Shown: positions 1-8,308 of the stretch, one piece after another
Layout: each line of letters begins with the position of its first letter
How positions within the stretch are numbered: the first letter of the stretch is position 1
Translations under genes and position numbers: made by a program
The notes under the pieces: generated by a model
Seen by the model: only the letters and a program-made list of their open reading frames with translations
The model's database searches: none
Told to the model about the DNA's origin: nothing
Origin: Alphaproteobacteria bacterium
GTDB lineage: Bacteria; Pseudomonadota; Alphaproteobacteria; Caulobacterales; Aquidulcibacteraceae
NCBI GenBank assembly: GCA_026400735.1
Contig: JAPLOL010000107.1
Location: 1-52,164, forward strand
DNA length: 52,164 bases
Reading direction: 5' to 3'

Positions 1-659
1 CGGAAATCGAAGACAACGTCGTTGAGTCCAGCGAACAGACCCGCGGCGTTCTGCGCCTGACGGGCGTCTCGACCGCCGCCCTCACCGGCCCGGAAGCTGA
101 CGCCACTGGCGGCCCGCTGGTTCCGCAAGACTTCGTCGCCTATCTGCGCGACAGCGGCCTGAACCCGGCCTTCGCCGAGCGCGTTGCGCAAGTCGCAGCC
201 CGCGTCAGCGAGTCCCGTCGTCTTGAAGGCATCGCTCAATCGACGCCGCTGGCGGCGCCGGTCGCCGTCGATTACCGCGAGACCTCAGGCTACGGCCAAC
301 GCATCGATCCGTTCACGGGCCGCGCTGCATTCCACTCTGGCCTCGACATGGCCGCCTTCGAGCGCGCGCCGGTTGTCGCGACCTCGCCGGGCACTGTGGT
401 TTATGCTGGCACTCGCTCTGGATATGGCTACACGGTCGAAATCGACCACGGTCACGGCTTCAAGACCCGTTACGCTCACTTGCGCGACATCCAAGTTCAA
501 CGCGGCGACACTGTCGCGATTGGTCAGCGCGTAGGCTCAATGGGTTCCACAGGCCGCAGCACCGCCACACACTTGCATTATGAGGTGTGGTTCCGCGGCC
601 GGGCGGTTGATCCGGTCAATTTCTTGAGGGCAGGACGGCATGTTCACGAACAAGGGTAA
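1..659 (+). CDS. M23-family zinc metallopeptidase, C-terminal part (5' end outside window)
   Basis: Open from the first base (codons start at base 3), so only about 218 C-terminal codons are seen. The M23/LytM domain has its full set of zinc-site motifs: HSGLD (His codon 333–335, Asp 345–347) and THLHYE (His codons at 570 and 576). M23 enzymes cut peptide cross-links of peptidoglycan in the periplasm. The 3' end overlaps the downstream bactofilin gene by 20 bp, which implies translational coupling. In Hyphomonadaceae an M23 endopeptidase (LmdC) encoded beside bactofilin works with it in morphogenesis, so this is a probable LmdC-type protein. The N-terminal membrane or coiled-coil part expected for that family is outside the window. 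Confidence 0.93.
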   Translation, partial: EIEDNVVESSEQTRGVLRLTGVSTAALTGPEADATGGPLVPQDFVAYLRDSGLNPAFAERVAQVAARVSESRRLEGIAQSTPLAAPVAVDYRETSGYGQRIDPFTGRAAFHSGLDMAAFERAPVVATSPGTVVYAGTRSGYGYTVEIDHGHGFKTRYAHLRDIQVQRGDTVAIGQRVGSMGSTGRSTATHLHYEVWFRGRAVDPVNFLRAGRHVHEQG

Positions 660-1200
660 CTCTCGTACGGACTCGAACTTGCCAGCTTTGCCAGAACCTC
701 AACAACAACGTCGCCCTGTTGCCGGCCGAGCCGGCATCGCTTCGATCATTGCCAATGGTGTGAAGATCACAGGCACGATCGACGCGAACGGCGCTGAGCT
801 TCAGGTCGATGGCGAGATCGAAGGCAACGTGGTCGGCGGTTCGCTGACTGTCGGCGACACCGGCATGGTGCGCGGCGACGTCGTCTCCGAAAGCGTGACC
901 GTTCACGGCCGCGTCGAAGGTTCGGTGCGCGCGCGCAAGGTCATGCTGGCCCGCAACGCTCACGTCCTTGGCGACATCGTCCACCAATCGCTCTCGGTTG
1001 AAATGGGCGCCGTGTTCGAAGGTCAGTGCCGCTACCTGCAAGACCCGCTCTCGCAGTCTGGCCCAGGCGCTCCGTCGCAACCGCAAGTCGTTCAACCGCA
1101 AGATCGCTCGAACGCGTTCGGCGGCGGCAACTCGGTCTTCGGCGAAGCCTCGAACGATGACCGTATGGTCTCGGGCGTGATCGTCACCGGCTCGAACTAA
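640..1200 (+). CDS. Bactofilin (polymer-forming cytoskeletal protein)
   Basis: 186 residues. A disordered Gln/Pro-rich N-terminus is followed by a right-handed beta-helix-like core (about residues 35–130) with the regular short-strand pattern of bactofilins (VKITGTIDANGAELQVDGEI, then VVGGSLTVGD and VRGDVVSESVTVHG). The tail is Gln/Asn/Ser-rich. Bactofilins self-assemble without nucleotide into membrane-associated filaments that place cell-wall enzymes. The start is ATG 640, preceded by AGGACGG, and lies inside the end of the M23 gene. The pair is most likely one functional module and ends at the terminator at 1224. The family is clear; the exact paralogue (BacA or BacB type) cannot be told. 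Confidence 0.95.
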   Translation: MFTNKGNSRTDSNLPALPEPQQQRRPVAGRAGIASIIANGVKITGTIDANGAELQVDGEIEGNVVGGSLTVGDTGMVRGDVVSESVTVHGRVEGSVRARKVMLARNAHVLGDIVHQSLSVEMGAVFEGQCRYLQDPLSQSGPGAPSQPQVVQPQDRSNAFGGGNSVFGEASNDDRMVSGVIVTGSN

Positions 1201-1223
1201 GCTTTAGTCCAAACGGACAAACG

Positions 1224-1256
1224 AAGGCCCGGCGAAAGCCGGGCCTTTTGTTTTGC
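1224..1256 (+). terminator. Rho-independent terminator of the M23–bactofilin operon
   Basis: A perfect 10-bp stem (1224–1233 with 1238–1247) around a GAAA tetraloop is followed by a T-rich run. It lies 24 bp after the bactofilin stop and just before the 3' end of the convergent gene at 1259, so it insulates both units. Confidence 0.92.
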
Positions 1257-1258
1257 GC

Positions 1259-1747
1259 TTAGCGCGGCTGGCGCCGGTAAGTGATGCGCGCCCAAGGTTG
1301 CCAAGCCCCATCGCGCTCGACCTCAGTCGTCGCGACGAAACGGTCCGCCCCATCCAACGTCCAGCGCGCGCGCATCCGCATCGTCTGCCCATCGGCGCCG
1401 ACATAGGCGTGCTCATCAAACACAAAGGCGCCCCGCTCCACCCGCGCGTGCCCCGTGCTCATGGCGCCATCGCTCGCGTAATACGTAAAAGCGAGCGTCT
1501 GCGCTTGGACGTCGAAGAAATACATTGTCTGGCCGCCATAAGAGCCCGGTCGCACATTATGCGTGTCGCGCACATAGCGGCCGTTGAACACGCGCTCGAA
1601 GCAACGTGTGTCACGCATCTCGGCGTTGCCCTCGAAGGCGCCGCGCCAACATCCGATCAAGGGCGCGAACGTGCGCCCAGGATCTTCAGCGTACGCACTC
1701 GTTGCGCACACACTCAACGCCAGGGCCAATAGCAAAGCCCGCATCAT
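1259..1747 (-). CDS. Secreted calycin-like / DUF1579-like protein of unknown function
   Basis: 162 residues from ATG 1747, with a Sec signal peptide of about 20 residues ending SAYA. The mature part starts with a short alpha segment and LIGCWRGAFEG, followed by alternating beta-strands, as in lipocalin/calycin-type and DUF1579-like proteins. Two cysteines (LIGCW and TRCFERVF) could form a disulfide. The start ATG shares ATGA with the stop of the upstream DUF1761 gene, which decides the start and suggests translational coupling. It is the last gene of a four-gene operon with DUF1761, TetR and SRPBCC genes. The assignment rests on overall pattern only; no catalytic residues are evident. Confidence 0.75.
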   Translation of the reverse strand: MMRALLLALALSVCATSAYAEDPGRTFAPLIGCWRGAFEGNAEMRDTRCFERVFNGRYVRDTHNVRPGSYGGQTMYFFDVQAQTLAFTYYASDGAMSTGHARVERGAFVFDEHAYVGADGQTMRMRARWTLDGADRFVATTEVERDGAWQPWARITYRRQPR

Positions 1748-2136
1748 CGCCACGCGCCCAAGATCAGCCCGATCAACGTGAACTGCACGGTGTGATAGCC
1801 GCCATTGATCAGCCAAAGCGCAAGCGGACGACGCTCAAACAGATACGAAATCCCATACGACGCCGCGACCCAACACAAGCCGGCGCACAATCCATAGAGC
1901 GTCCCCGTCATCGCGTTCACGTCGGGCCCCAGGAACATCGCGAACGTCGCCGACGCGATGAGCGAGAGCACGAACGTGCCGCCGAACATCAGCGGTTTGT
2001 TGCCGCCCATCGCCTGCTCGCGACTCAGTCCTGCCGCCTTCAGCCAAGCATTGCCAAACAACGCGCCATACCAAACGCCGCCCAAAACAAGCCCGCTCAC
2101 TGCCGCGGCAATCACCGCCAGCCAATTGACGTCCAT
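1744..2136 (-). CDS. DUF1761 family small membrane protein
   Basis: 130 residues with four predicted transmembrane segments. It starts MDVNWLAVIAAAVSGLVLG and has the family-typical GGVWYGALFGNAW after the first helix. DUF1761 proteins are integral inner-membrane proteins of unknown function, often encoded beside TetR or SRPBCC genes as here. The gene begins 18 bp after the TetR stop and overlaps the next gene by ATGA. It is complete and of normal length for the family. Confidence 0.88.
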   Translation of the reverse strand: MDVNWLAVIAAAVSGLVLGGVWYGALFGNAWLKAAGLSREQAMGGNKPLMFGGTFVLSLIASATFAMFLGPDVNAMTGTLYGLCAGLCWVAASYGISYLFERRPLALWLINGGYHTVQFTLIGLILGAWR

Positions 2137-2154
2137 GCTCCCCTCCTCTGGGCG

Positions 2155-2751
2155 CTACGCCGGCGCCTTCGCTGCCTTTTCCAACAGTTCGAAATGCGCG
2201 CGCAGCTGCTCCACCGCGCGATCGAAATACGCGACATCAAGATGCGTGCGCGCCTGCATCACGCCGCCCTCCATCGCCGTCAGCACAAATTGCGCGAGCG
2301 CTTGCTTATCCGTGCCACGCGGCAACCTTCTGCCCGCTGCATCGAGACAGCCGACAATCGCCGCCGTCCAGTTCTGGAAATTCTCCGCCAGCAATTGGCG
2401 CACGCGCGGATCGGGCTCATGCAGTTCAAGCGCCAGCGAGCCGATCGGGCACCCATAGGTGCAATCAGTTTCAACGATCATCGTCCGATAGCGATTGAGC
2501 AGGGCGAAAATCTTCTCAATCGGATCGTCGACATGACTCCATGACGGCTCAAGCAACATTTCACGAATGCCATCGCGATATGTCTCAAGCACGCCGATCA
2601 GCACGTCCTGCTTGGACGGAAACACGTGATACAGACTGCCTGAATTCAGCTGTGTGCGCGAAAGCAGATCCGCAATCGACGTCGAATTATAGCCCTTCAA
2701 CCAAAATAGCTCCATCGCCGCCTGAATGATCTTCTCGCGTGCGCCGCTCAT
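2155..2751 (-). CDS. TetR/AcrR family transcriptional regulator
   Basis: 198 residues from ATG 2751, which overlaps the SRPBCC stop (ATGA). The N-terminal helix-turn-helix covers about residues 5–50: an AREKIIQAAMELFW helix, then TSIADLLSRTQLNSGSLYHV, the TetR recognition helix with the usual LYHHF-like end. The C-terminal all-alpha domain would bind a ligand; a pair of cysteines (TDCTYGC) is unusual there. As a member of the operon it probably regulates the operon itself, but no operator is obvious. A longer reading frame exists upstream, but the overlap and the usual domain start favour this start. Confidence 0.92.
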   Translation of the reverse strand: MSGAREKIIQAAMELFWLKGYNSTSIADLLSRTQLNSGSLYHVFPSKQDVLIGVLETYRDGIREMLLEPSWSHVDDPIEKIFALLNRYRTMIVETDCTYGCPIGSLALELHEPDPRVRQLLAENFQNWTAAIVGCLDAAGRRLPRGTDKQALAQFVLTAMEGGVMQARTHLDVAYFDRAVEQLRAHFELLEKAAKAPA

Positions 2752-3311
2752 TGCGCGGCCTCCCAATTCGTGGGGCCATTCACGACGCGGTCGCGTAGCT
2801 TGTTCAGCGTGTAGGCGTTGCCCAGTGCGAAGAAGGCGTAGAGATCGTCGAAGGTTTGCCCTTCGCGATAGCCAAACATTGAAACGCGCACCCGCGTCTC
2901 GCGCTCACTGACTGGTTCGAACTCGATCAGCGTCGCAAGCTCGCGCACTTCAGTCGGAAAGCCTTGCGGTGGCCGCGCCACTTGAATGACGATCGACTGC
3001 AAAGGCTCCACCGACACGACGCGATTGAGAATATTGTTCGGAGCGCCGATATGGCCCGAAGCGTCGTACGCCGCCTCCATCATCCCACCCGGCCGCAGAT
3101 CGACGGTCGCGACCGGCGCTAGCCAGGTGCGAAGCTGGTCAGGCTCGCTCCAAAGCGCCCAAATCTCTGCCGCCGGCGCCGGCAAAACCGCCTCAACGCA
3201 CAGCGTCCGCTCTCCGCTCGCCTCAACGCTGGAGCAATCCGTAGTTCCCTGCGCCCGCGCCGCCGGAGCGGCTAGAGAAAGCGCAAAGGAAAGCACCAGC
3301 AGACGGATCAT
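2748..3311 (-). CDS. Exported SRPBCC (AHSA1-like START-fold) protein
   Basis: 187 residues from ATG 3311; the longer reading begins with TTG and would spoil the signal peptide. A clear Sec signal (MIRLLVLSFALSLAAP, cleavage after ARA) precedes an SRPBCC hydrophobic-ligand-binding fold: VEAVLPAPAAEIWALWSEPD followed by LRTWLAP, typical of AHSA1-like proteins. Most SRPBCC proteins are cytosolic, so an exported one is somewhat unusual. Two cysteines near the mature N-terminus could pair in the periplasm. It is the first gene of the operon that continues with TetR, DUF1761 and the calycin-like protein. Ligand unknown. Confidence 0.85.
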   Translation of the reverse strand: MIRLLVLSFALSLAAPAARAQGTTDCSSVEASGERTLCVEAVLPAPAAEIWALWSEPDQLRTWLAPVATVDLRPGGMMEAAYDASGHIGAPNNILNRVVSVEPLQSIVIQVARPPQGFPTEVRELATLIEFEPVSERETRVRVSMFGYREGQTFDDLYAFFALGNAYTLNKLRDRVVNGPTNWEAAQ

Positions 3312-3333
3312 GCGGCTTGTTTGAACGATCAAT

Positions 3334-3363
3334 CAACCGCAGTCAACGGACAGGTCGCGGTTG
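3334..3363 (-). other. Intergenic hairpin between the DMP19-like gene and the SRPBCC operon
   Basis: A 7-bp perfect stem (3334–3340 with 3357–3363) with a 16-nt loop sits in the 73-bp gap 3312–3384. It has no T-run on either strand, so it is a weak candidate for the terminator of the upstream minus-strand gene. Confidence 0.35.
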
Positions 3364-3384
3364 GCCGGTGCTCAAGCCAGAGCC

Positions 3385-4392
3385 TCAGTGCTCCTTTGGA
3401 ACCACCTCGGCGTACTCGGCTTGCGTCAAAGTGAGCGAGCCGATCGGTAGCCCGCCACCTTGCTCCAGGAGGACGCTGAGATAGCGCTTGAAGAGGCTTC
3501 CCTCGCGATAAAACGCTGCGCCGCGCGGGCCCTTGTCGGTTTCGACGCGAAAGATGCACGCGCGCACGTTCGGCCCCTCCGGCCACACCGTTCGCATCGG
3601 CGCAAATCCCATCGGCCGAAAGTTAGAGATGTTGAGCGCCGCCATGTCGCAGAGCGCTTTCACGGCGCGAAATTCTGGCGAGGCGCGCAGTGTTTCGGCA
3701 CGCACGCGGTCGGCTTCCATCTTACGCCGCGCCAACAGCTTGTTGCTCTGAGCTACACGCTGCAAGTGCCCGGTCATTTCCGTGTCCGGCGCGATCTTCA
3801 CTTTCCGCAGGCTCTTTAGCCACGTCTTGTGACGTGCTGTCAGCGGCTCACTGGTTTCGATCTCGGCGAAGCGCTTGTCCAAGTCCTTCAGCGCCGCCTT
3901 TACAGAGCGGTAGTTGTGATCTGCAGCAAGCTTGCGCGCATCGGCCGGCTTCAAGCGCTTCAAGCGCAATTGCAGATTGAACAGCTCCAAATGCGGATCC
4001 GCGAGCATGCTCTTCAGGCCCGCCTGTGCGCAGCGGAGCGCGATCTCGTCATTGCCGCGATTTGCGAAGTATTGCTCATGCCCGCCCGTGTTCACCTGCG
4101 TGAGGTAGTCGCGCGCGTAATAACTCCAGAGCGCTTCCTGCGCGAACTCGCCAGGTAGAAACAGCGCCTGGTTGGTCAGCGCTTCCACCCACGCGTCGGC
4201 CGCAAGCACGAGTTGCGCGGGATCATTATGCTCAGCCGCGCTTTGCGGCAGCACCATCTCATCGCAGATCAAACCTTGGAACGTCGCCATCGGTGACGCG
4301 CCCGAACAGTGCACGCGTTGGTGCTGCACGATCCAGGGGACCGGCTGTTCAATCGCCTCAACTGGCGGTGGTTCAGTCGCTTCCAAACTCAT
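3385..4392 (-). CDS. DMP19-like (DUF4375) domain protein
   Basis: 335 residues. An N-terminal segment of about 60 residues is followed by a helical DUF4375/DMP19-like domain (VLAADAWVEALTNQALFL, then YLTQVNTGGHEQYFANRGND, the family hallmark NGGHxQYxxN with Thr for Asn). Next come a Lys/Arg-rich helical stretch (about 150–240) and a C-terminal alpha/beta region. Members include the DNA-mimic-like DMP19 of Neisseria, but function here is unknown and the length suggests fusion to other modules. No signal peptide is seen, so it should be cytosolic. It lies 15 bp after prfB and is probably the last gene of the amidase–PBP1a–prfB unit. Confidence 0.7.
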   Translation of the reverse strand: MSLEATEPPPVEAIEQPVPWIVQHQRVHCSGASPMATFQGLICDEMVLPQSAAEHNDPAQLVLAADAWVEALTNQALFLPGEFAQEALWSYYARDYLTQVNTGGHEQYFANRGNDEIALRCAQAGLKSMLADPHLELFNLQLRLKRLKPADARKLAADHNYRSVKAALKDLDKRFAEIETSEPLTARHKTWLKSLRKVKIAPDTEMTGHLQRVAQSNKLLARRKMEADRVRAETLRASPEFRAVKALCDMAALNISNFRPMGFAPMRTVWPEGPNVRACIFRVETDKGPRGAAFYREGSLFKRYLSVLLEQGGGLPIGSLTLTQAEYAEVVPKEH

Positions 4393-4407
4393 GGGCCCCC
4401 GCCCAGT

Positions 4408-5539
4408 CTAGTCGATGTCGTCCACCGGCTTGTCGCTTGCTCCACTCACGCGCGCCGCCAAGGACGCCGCCATGAACTGATCGAGGTCGCCGTCCAGAAC
4501 ACCTTGCGTATCAGACGTTTCAACACCTGTCCTGAGGTCTTTGACCATCTGATACGGCTGCAAGACGTAAGAGCGGATCTGCCTACCCCAGCCGATCTCA
4601 GTCTTACTGTCCTCTAGCTGCTGAGCGGCGGCTTCGCGCTTCTGCAGTTCGGCTTCATAGATCCGCGCGCGCAGCATGTCCCAAGCCGATGCCCGGTTCT
4701 TATGCTGAGAGCGCTCAGCCTGGCACGCGACCACAATGCCGGTCGGAATGTGCGTGAGGCGAACCGCCGAATCCGTCTTGTTGACGTGTTGCCCGCCAGC
4801 GCCCGAGGCGCGGTACGTATCGGTGCGCACATCTTTGTCGAGGATCTCGATCACAATAGAATCGTCGATCTTCGGATAGACCCAGACGCTCGCGAATGAG
4901 GTGTGCCGGCGCGCGTTTGAATCATACGGGCTAATGCGCACCAGACGGTGCACGCCCGCTTCTGTCTTCAGCCACCCGTACGCATTCTCACCCTGCACCA
5001 GCAGCGTCGCCGACTTGATACCGGCAGTGTCGCCGCCTTGCTCTTCAAGAAACTCAGTCTTGAAACCGCGCGCATCCGCCCAACGCGAATACATGCGCAG
5101 CAGCATCTCAGTCCAATCTTGGCTCTCGGTGCCGCCGGCGCCGGAGTTGAACTCGATGTACGCGTCGTTGCTGTCCGCTTCGCCCGAAAGCAGGGCCTCA
5201 AGTTCGGCTTTGGCCGCGCGCGCCTGGGCCGCTTCCAAGCTCGCTTGCGCTTCAGCGATCAGGCCTTCGTCGCCTTCCGCTTCAGCCATTTCAGCCAACT
5301 CAACGCCGTCGTTGAGATCGCGCTCGAGTGACAGGATGGCGTTCATCCCGTTCTCGAGCTTCGTGCGCTCGCGCATGAGCTTTTGTGCTTTCTCCGGCTC
5401 GTTCCAAAAATCTTGGCGTTCGGAGAGTGCAGTCAGTTCATCAAATCGGACTTGGGCGCGATCCCAGTCAAAGACGCCTCCGGAGCAAAGCCACGGCGGA
5501 TTCGATTTGTTCGGCCAGATTGGCGATTTCGGCGCGCAT
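4408..5539 (-). CDS. prfB: Peptide chain release factor 2, made by +1 programmed frameshift
   Basis: RF2 ends translation at UGA and UAA. The continuous reading frame begins only at 5376, but the true gene starts at ATG 5539. The first 23 codons ([15 protein letters not shown]…) end at CTT TGA (stop at 5470–5468), and translation resumes one base on with GAC TGG GAT (from 5469), giving about 376 residues, a normal RF2 length. The catalytic GGQ loop ([12 protein letters not shown]) is present. The codon-recognition tripeptide is SPY (VRISPYDSN) rather than the enterobacterial SPF. The autoregulatory UGA is preceded in frame by CGGAGG. The gene should be annotated as join(5539..5471, 5469..4408). 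Confidence 0.96.
5467..5482 (-). promoter_or_regulatory. prfB: RF2 +1 programmed frameshift site
   Basis: On the minus strand the order is CGG AGG CGT CTT TGA C. An internal Shine-Dalgarno-like CGGAGG (5482–5477) is followed by the slippery CTT and the in-frame UGA (5470–5468), then C. This is the same architecture as the well-studied E. coli prfB site. When RF2 is scarce, ribosomes pause at UGA and slip +1; when it is plentiful, a 23-residue peptide is released. Confidence 0.96.
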
Positions 5540-5545
5540 TGAACT

Positions 5546-5572
5546 TAAGTCCTTCAGAATCTGAAGGGCTTA
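5546..5572 (-). promoter_or_regulatory. Hairpin overlapping the prfB ribosome-binding site
   Basis: Between PBP1a and prfB the minus-strand RNA can fold into a stem: 4 bp, one C–A mismatch, then 7 bp (CCTTCAG with CTGAAGG) around a 3-nt loop. The AAGGA that should serve as the prfB ribosome-binding site lies in the 3' arm, about 9 nt before ATG 5539. No T-run follows, so it is more likely a translational control or processing element than a terminator. Confidence 0.6.
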
Positions 5573-5608
5573 GATAAGCGAAGCAGCGCGCGGATAGAAG
5601 TGGGTGGA

Positions 5609-8188
5609 CTAGTAGAGTCCGCCCAAATCCTCATCCTGTTGGTTCTGTTGCTGCGGCGGATGCTCGTTCGGCGTGTCCGTCCCGCCCAAGCCTTGCAGCA
5701 CGCGCGGGTCGATCGGATCAGTGCCGCCGAAGATGAACGGCGATGAGGTGACATCACGCGTCGGCTCAGTGCCAGGACGGAACGCTTCCAGGATCGTCTG
5801 CGTCGTCGTCGCGCTCGGCAAACCGCCCGTCAGATAGTCGATACGCACCAGGCGCGCGCCAGCTGGAATACGGAATGGCGTGGGCGATGAGTTGCGCAGT
5901 GCTTCACGCATGAAGTCCCGGAAGATCGGCGCCGAGATGCGACCACCGGTTTCGCCTTCACCCATGTCGCGCGGCGTATCGAAGCCCGCCCACACGCCGA
6001 CCACGAGGTCTGGCGAGAAGCCGATGAACCACGCATCCTTGTAGTCGTTGGTGGTGCCGGTCTTGCCGCCGAGCGGGAAGCCTAGCGAGTTCACCGTCTG
6101 CGCCGTGCCGCGTTGCACGACACCTTCAGCCATCGAGACGATCTGATACGCCGTCACCGCATCAAGCACCTGGGCACGCCCATCATCGATGTTCGGCGCG
6201 CGCTGGCCAGACCATTCGGCGTTGCATTGCGTGCAGGCGCGTTGGTCGCGGCGGAATACCGAAGCGCCAGTTCGATCCTGGATACGGTCGATGAAGATAG
6301 GCGAGATCTGACGGCCGCCATTGACGAACATGCCGTAGGCCGTCGTCATACGCAGCAACGTAGTCTCACCGGCGCCAAGCGCCAACGCGAACACAGCTTG
6401 CGTGCGATCGCCATAGACACCGAGACGGCGGCCGTAGTCGAGAATGCGTTCAGGCCCCATCTCGTAAGCCACGCGCGCCGTCATCGCGTTCCGCGACAAT
6501 TCCAAACCGCGACGCAACGTCGTCGGGCCATAGAATTCACGCGTGTAGTTCTCTGGCGACCAGTTCGAGCCATCGCCCGCTGAAATAGACAACGGCGCAT
6601 CGTCGACAAGCGTCGCCGGCGTCAGGCCGTAGTCCAACGCCGCCGCATACACGATCGGCTTAAACGAGGAGCCCGGTTGCCGCTGAGCTTGTGTCGCGCG
6701 GTTGAGGCCGCTCGATTCATTGAACGAATAGCCGCCAACCATCGCCAACACGCGGCCAGTGTGCGGATCCATCGCGACGAGCGCGCCCTGGATTTGCGGC
6801 ACTTGGCGAAGCGTGTAGCGCCCGTTCGAGCCGCGCGTCACATAAACGATCGCGCCACGGCGCAACGCTCGCGCGCCTTCGCGGCGAGCGCCCTGCGCAG
6901 CCCATTGCGCGTCATTGTCGAGCAATCGACCCGTCGCGCCGTTTTCGTCCGTTAGCGTGATTGCGCTGTTGCCAGTCGCCGTCACCATCGCGCGGAGCCA
7001 GCCCGAAAGCTGCGGCGCTGCCGCGGACTCGCGCAATTGCGCTTGCACGTCGCCAGCTGCATCGCCCGACGCGGTCGGACCGCGCCATTCGTGGCGGCGA
7101 TCATAATCTTCCAGCCCGCGCCGCAGCGATTGTGCGGCCACGAGTTGCAGGCGCGTATCGATGGTCGAACGGATAGAGAGGCCGCCATCATACAGCGCGC
7201 GCTCACCGTACTGGTCTTGCACCTGACGGCGCACCTCTTCGACGAAGTGAGAAGCCGCAATGTACTGATCGCCCGCCAGGCGGTTGTGGACTTCGAGATC
7301 GGCCGCACGCGCTTCAGTCGCTTGCGCTTCGGTGATGTAGCCTCGCTCGAGCATGCGCCCGATCGCGTAGTTACGGCGATCGATGGCGCGCTCGCGATTA
7401 CGCGGCAGCTGATAGTTGCTCGGCCCCTTCGGCAGGATCGCGAGATACGCAGCTTCCGAAACCGTCAGCTCCGACAGCGGCTTGTCAAAATAGTTGAGCG
7501 CTGCGGCAGCAACGCCATACGCACGGTTTCCGAGATAAATCTGGTTCAGATAGAGTTCGAGAACGCGGTCCTTATCCAGCACGCGTTCTATGCGTTGCGC
7601 GACCAAACCTTCACGCAGCTTGGTCCAAACCGCGCAGAGAACGCCGACAAAACCGTCTGGGCATGCGGCCGCGCGGCCGGTCAGCATATTGCCCGCCACC
7701 TGTTGGGTGATTGTTGAAGCGCCCTGGATGCGGCGCCCTTGAATGAGATCGAGCGGGATGCGCAGCACAGCGCGCGCCAAGCCCTGATAGTCGATGCCGG
7801 AGTGTTCGAAGAAGCGCGCGTCTTCAACCGCGACGAACGCGTTCTTCACGTGATCTGGAATTTGCTCGATCGGCACGAACACGCGTTGCTCGCGGGCGAA
7901 CTCTGCGACCAGCGCGCCGTCACCGGCGTGAACACGGCTCGTCACGGGCGGCTGATAGTCTTGCAGATCTTCCAGGCTCGGCAGGCCCTGCAGCGCCGCG
8001 ATCAAAAAGATGATCACCGCCAGCACACCAGCAGCGATCGCGATGCCAAAGCCGATCAGGATCTTGCGCCACGGCAGCCCGCCGCCACCGCCGCCGCCAC
8101 GCGGTTCGCGATAGTCGCGACGATCATACTCATCGTCGTCGTACTCTTCGTCGTCCCAACCGCGGTCGTAAGAACTTGTTCGCGACAT
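5609..8188 (-). CDS. mrcA: Penicillin-binding protein 1A (bifunctional transglycosylase/transpeptidase)
   Basis: 859 residues; polymerises and cross-links peptidoglycan on the outer face of the inner membrane. The cytosolic tail is Asp/Glu/Tyr- and Gly-rich (residues 1–40) and a single transmembrane anchor covers about 43–66. The GT51 domain has VEDARFFEHSGID (catalytic Glu122) and ASTITQQ. Its active-site region carries a small insertion with two cysteines (ACPDGFVGVLC). An OB-like insert separates it from the transpeptidase, which has Ser507 in SSFK, SRN and KTGTT (Lys709). The C-terminal tail is Pro/Gln/Asp-rich. The amidase gene lies upstream and prfB downstream, an order seen in other alphaproteobacteria. 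Confidence 0.97.
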   Translation of the reverse strand: MSRTSSYDRGWDDEEYDDDEYDRRDYREPRGGGGGGGLPWRKILIGFGIAIAAGVLAVIIFLIAALQGLPSLEDLQDYQPPVTSRVHAGDGALVAEFAREQRVFVPIEQIPDHVKNAFVAVEDARFFEHSGIDYQGLARAVLRIPLDLIQGRRIQGASTITQQVAGNMLTGRAAACPDGFVGVLCAVWTKLREGLVAQRIERVLDKDRVLELYLNQIYLGNRAYGVAAAALNYFDKPLSELTVSEAAYLAILPKGPSNYQLPRNRERAIDRRNYAIGRMLERGYITEAQATEARAADLEVHNRLAGDQYIAASHFVEEVRRQVQDQYGERALYDGGLSIRSTIDTRLQLVAAQSLRRGLEDYDRRHEWRGPTASGDAAGDVQAQLRESAAAPQLSGWLRAMVTATGNSAITLTDENGATGRLLDNDAQWAAQGARREGARALRRGAIVYVTRGSNGRYTLRQVPQIQGALVAMDPHTGRVLAMVGGYSFNESSGLNRATQAQRQPGSSFKPIVYAAALDYGLTPATLVDDAPLSISAGDGSNWSPENYTREFYGPTTLRRGLELSRNAMTARVAYEMGPERILDYGRRLGVYGDRTQAVFALALGAGETTLLRMTTAYGMFVNGGRQISPIFIDRIQDRTGASVFRRDQRACTQCNAEWSGQRAPNIDDGRAQVLDAVTAYQIVSMAEGVVQRGTAQTVNSLGFPLGGKTGTTNDYKDAWFIGFSPDLVVGVWAGFDTPRDMGEGETGGRISAPIFRDFMREALRNSSPTPFRIPAGARLVRIDYLTGGLPSATTTQTILEAFRPGTEPTRDVTSSPFIFGGTDPIDPRVLQGLGGTDTPNEHPPQQQNQQDEDLGGLY

Positions 8189-8308
8189 TGCGCCCCGCTT
8201 CTGCGCGCCAAAGGAATATACCGCCCGGCCTCGCCTCGTAATGCGGCGCGAGTAAGGCCAGAACAGCGTCCGAAATGTAGCGGATTTAGCTTAAGATTCG
8301 CGCGAATA

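Noticed and set aside
1606-2544. 312-codon plus-strand frame over the TetR operon
   Set aside because: Arg/His/Gln-rich, antisense to TetR and DUF1761 genes that have proper motifs and coupled starts.
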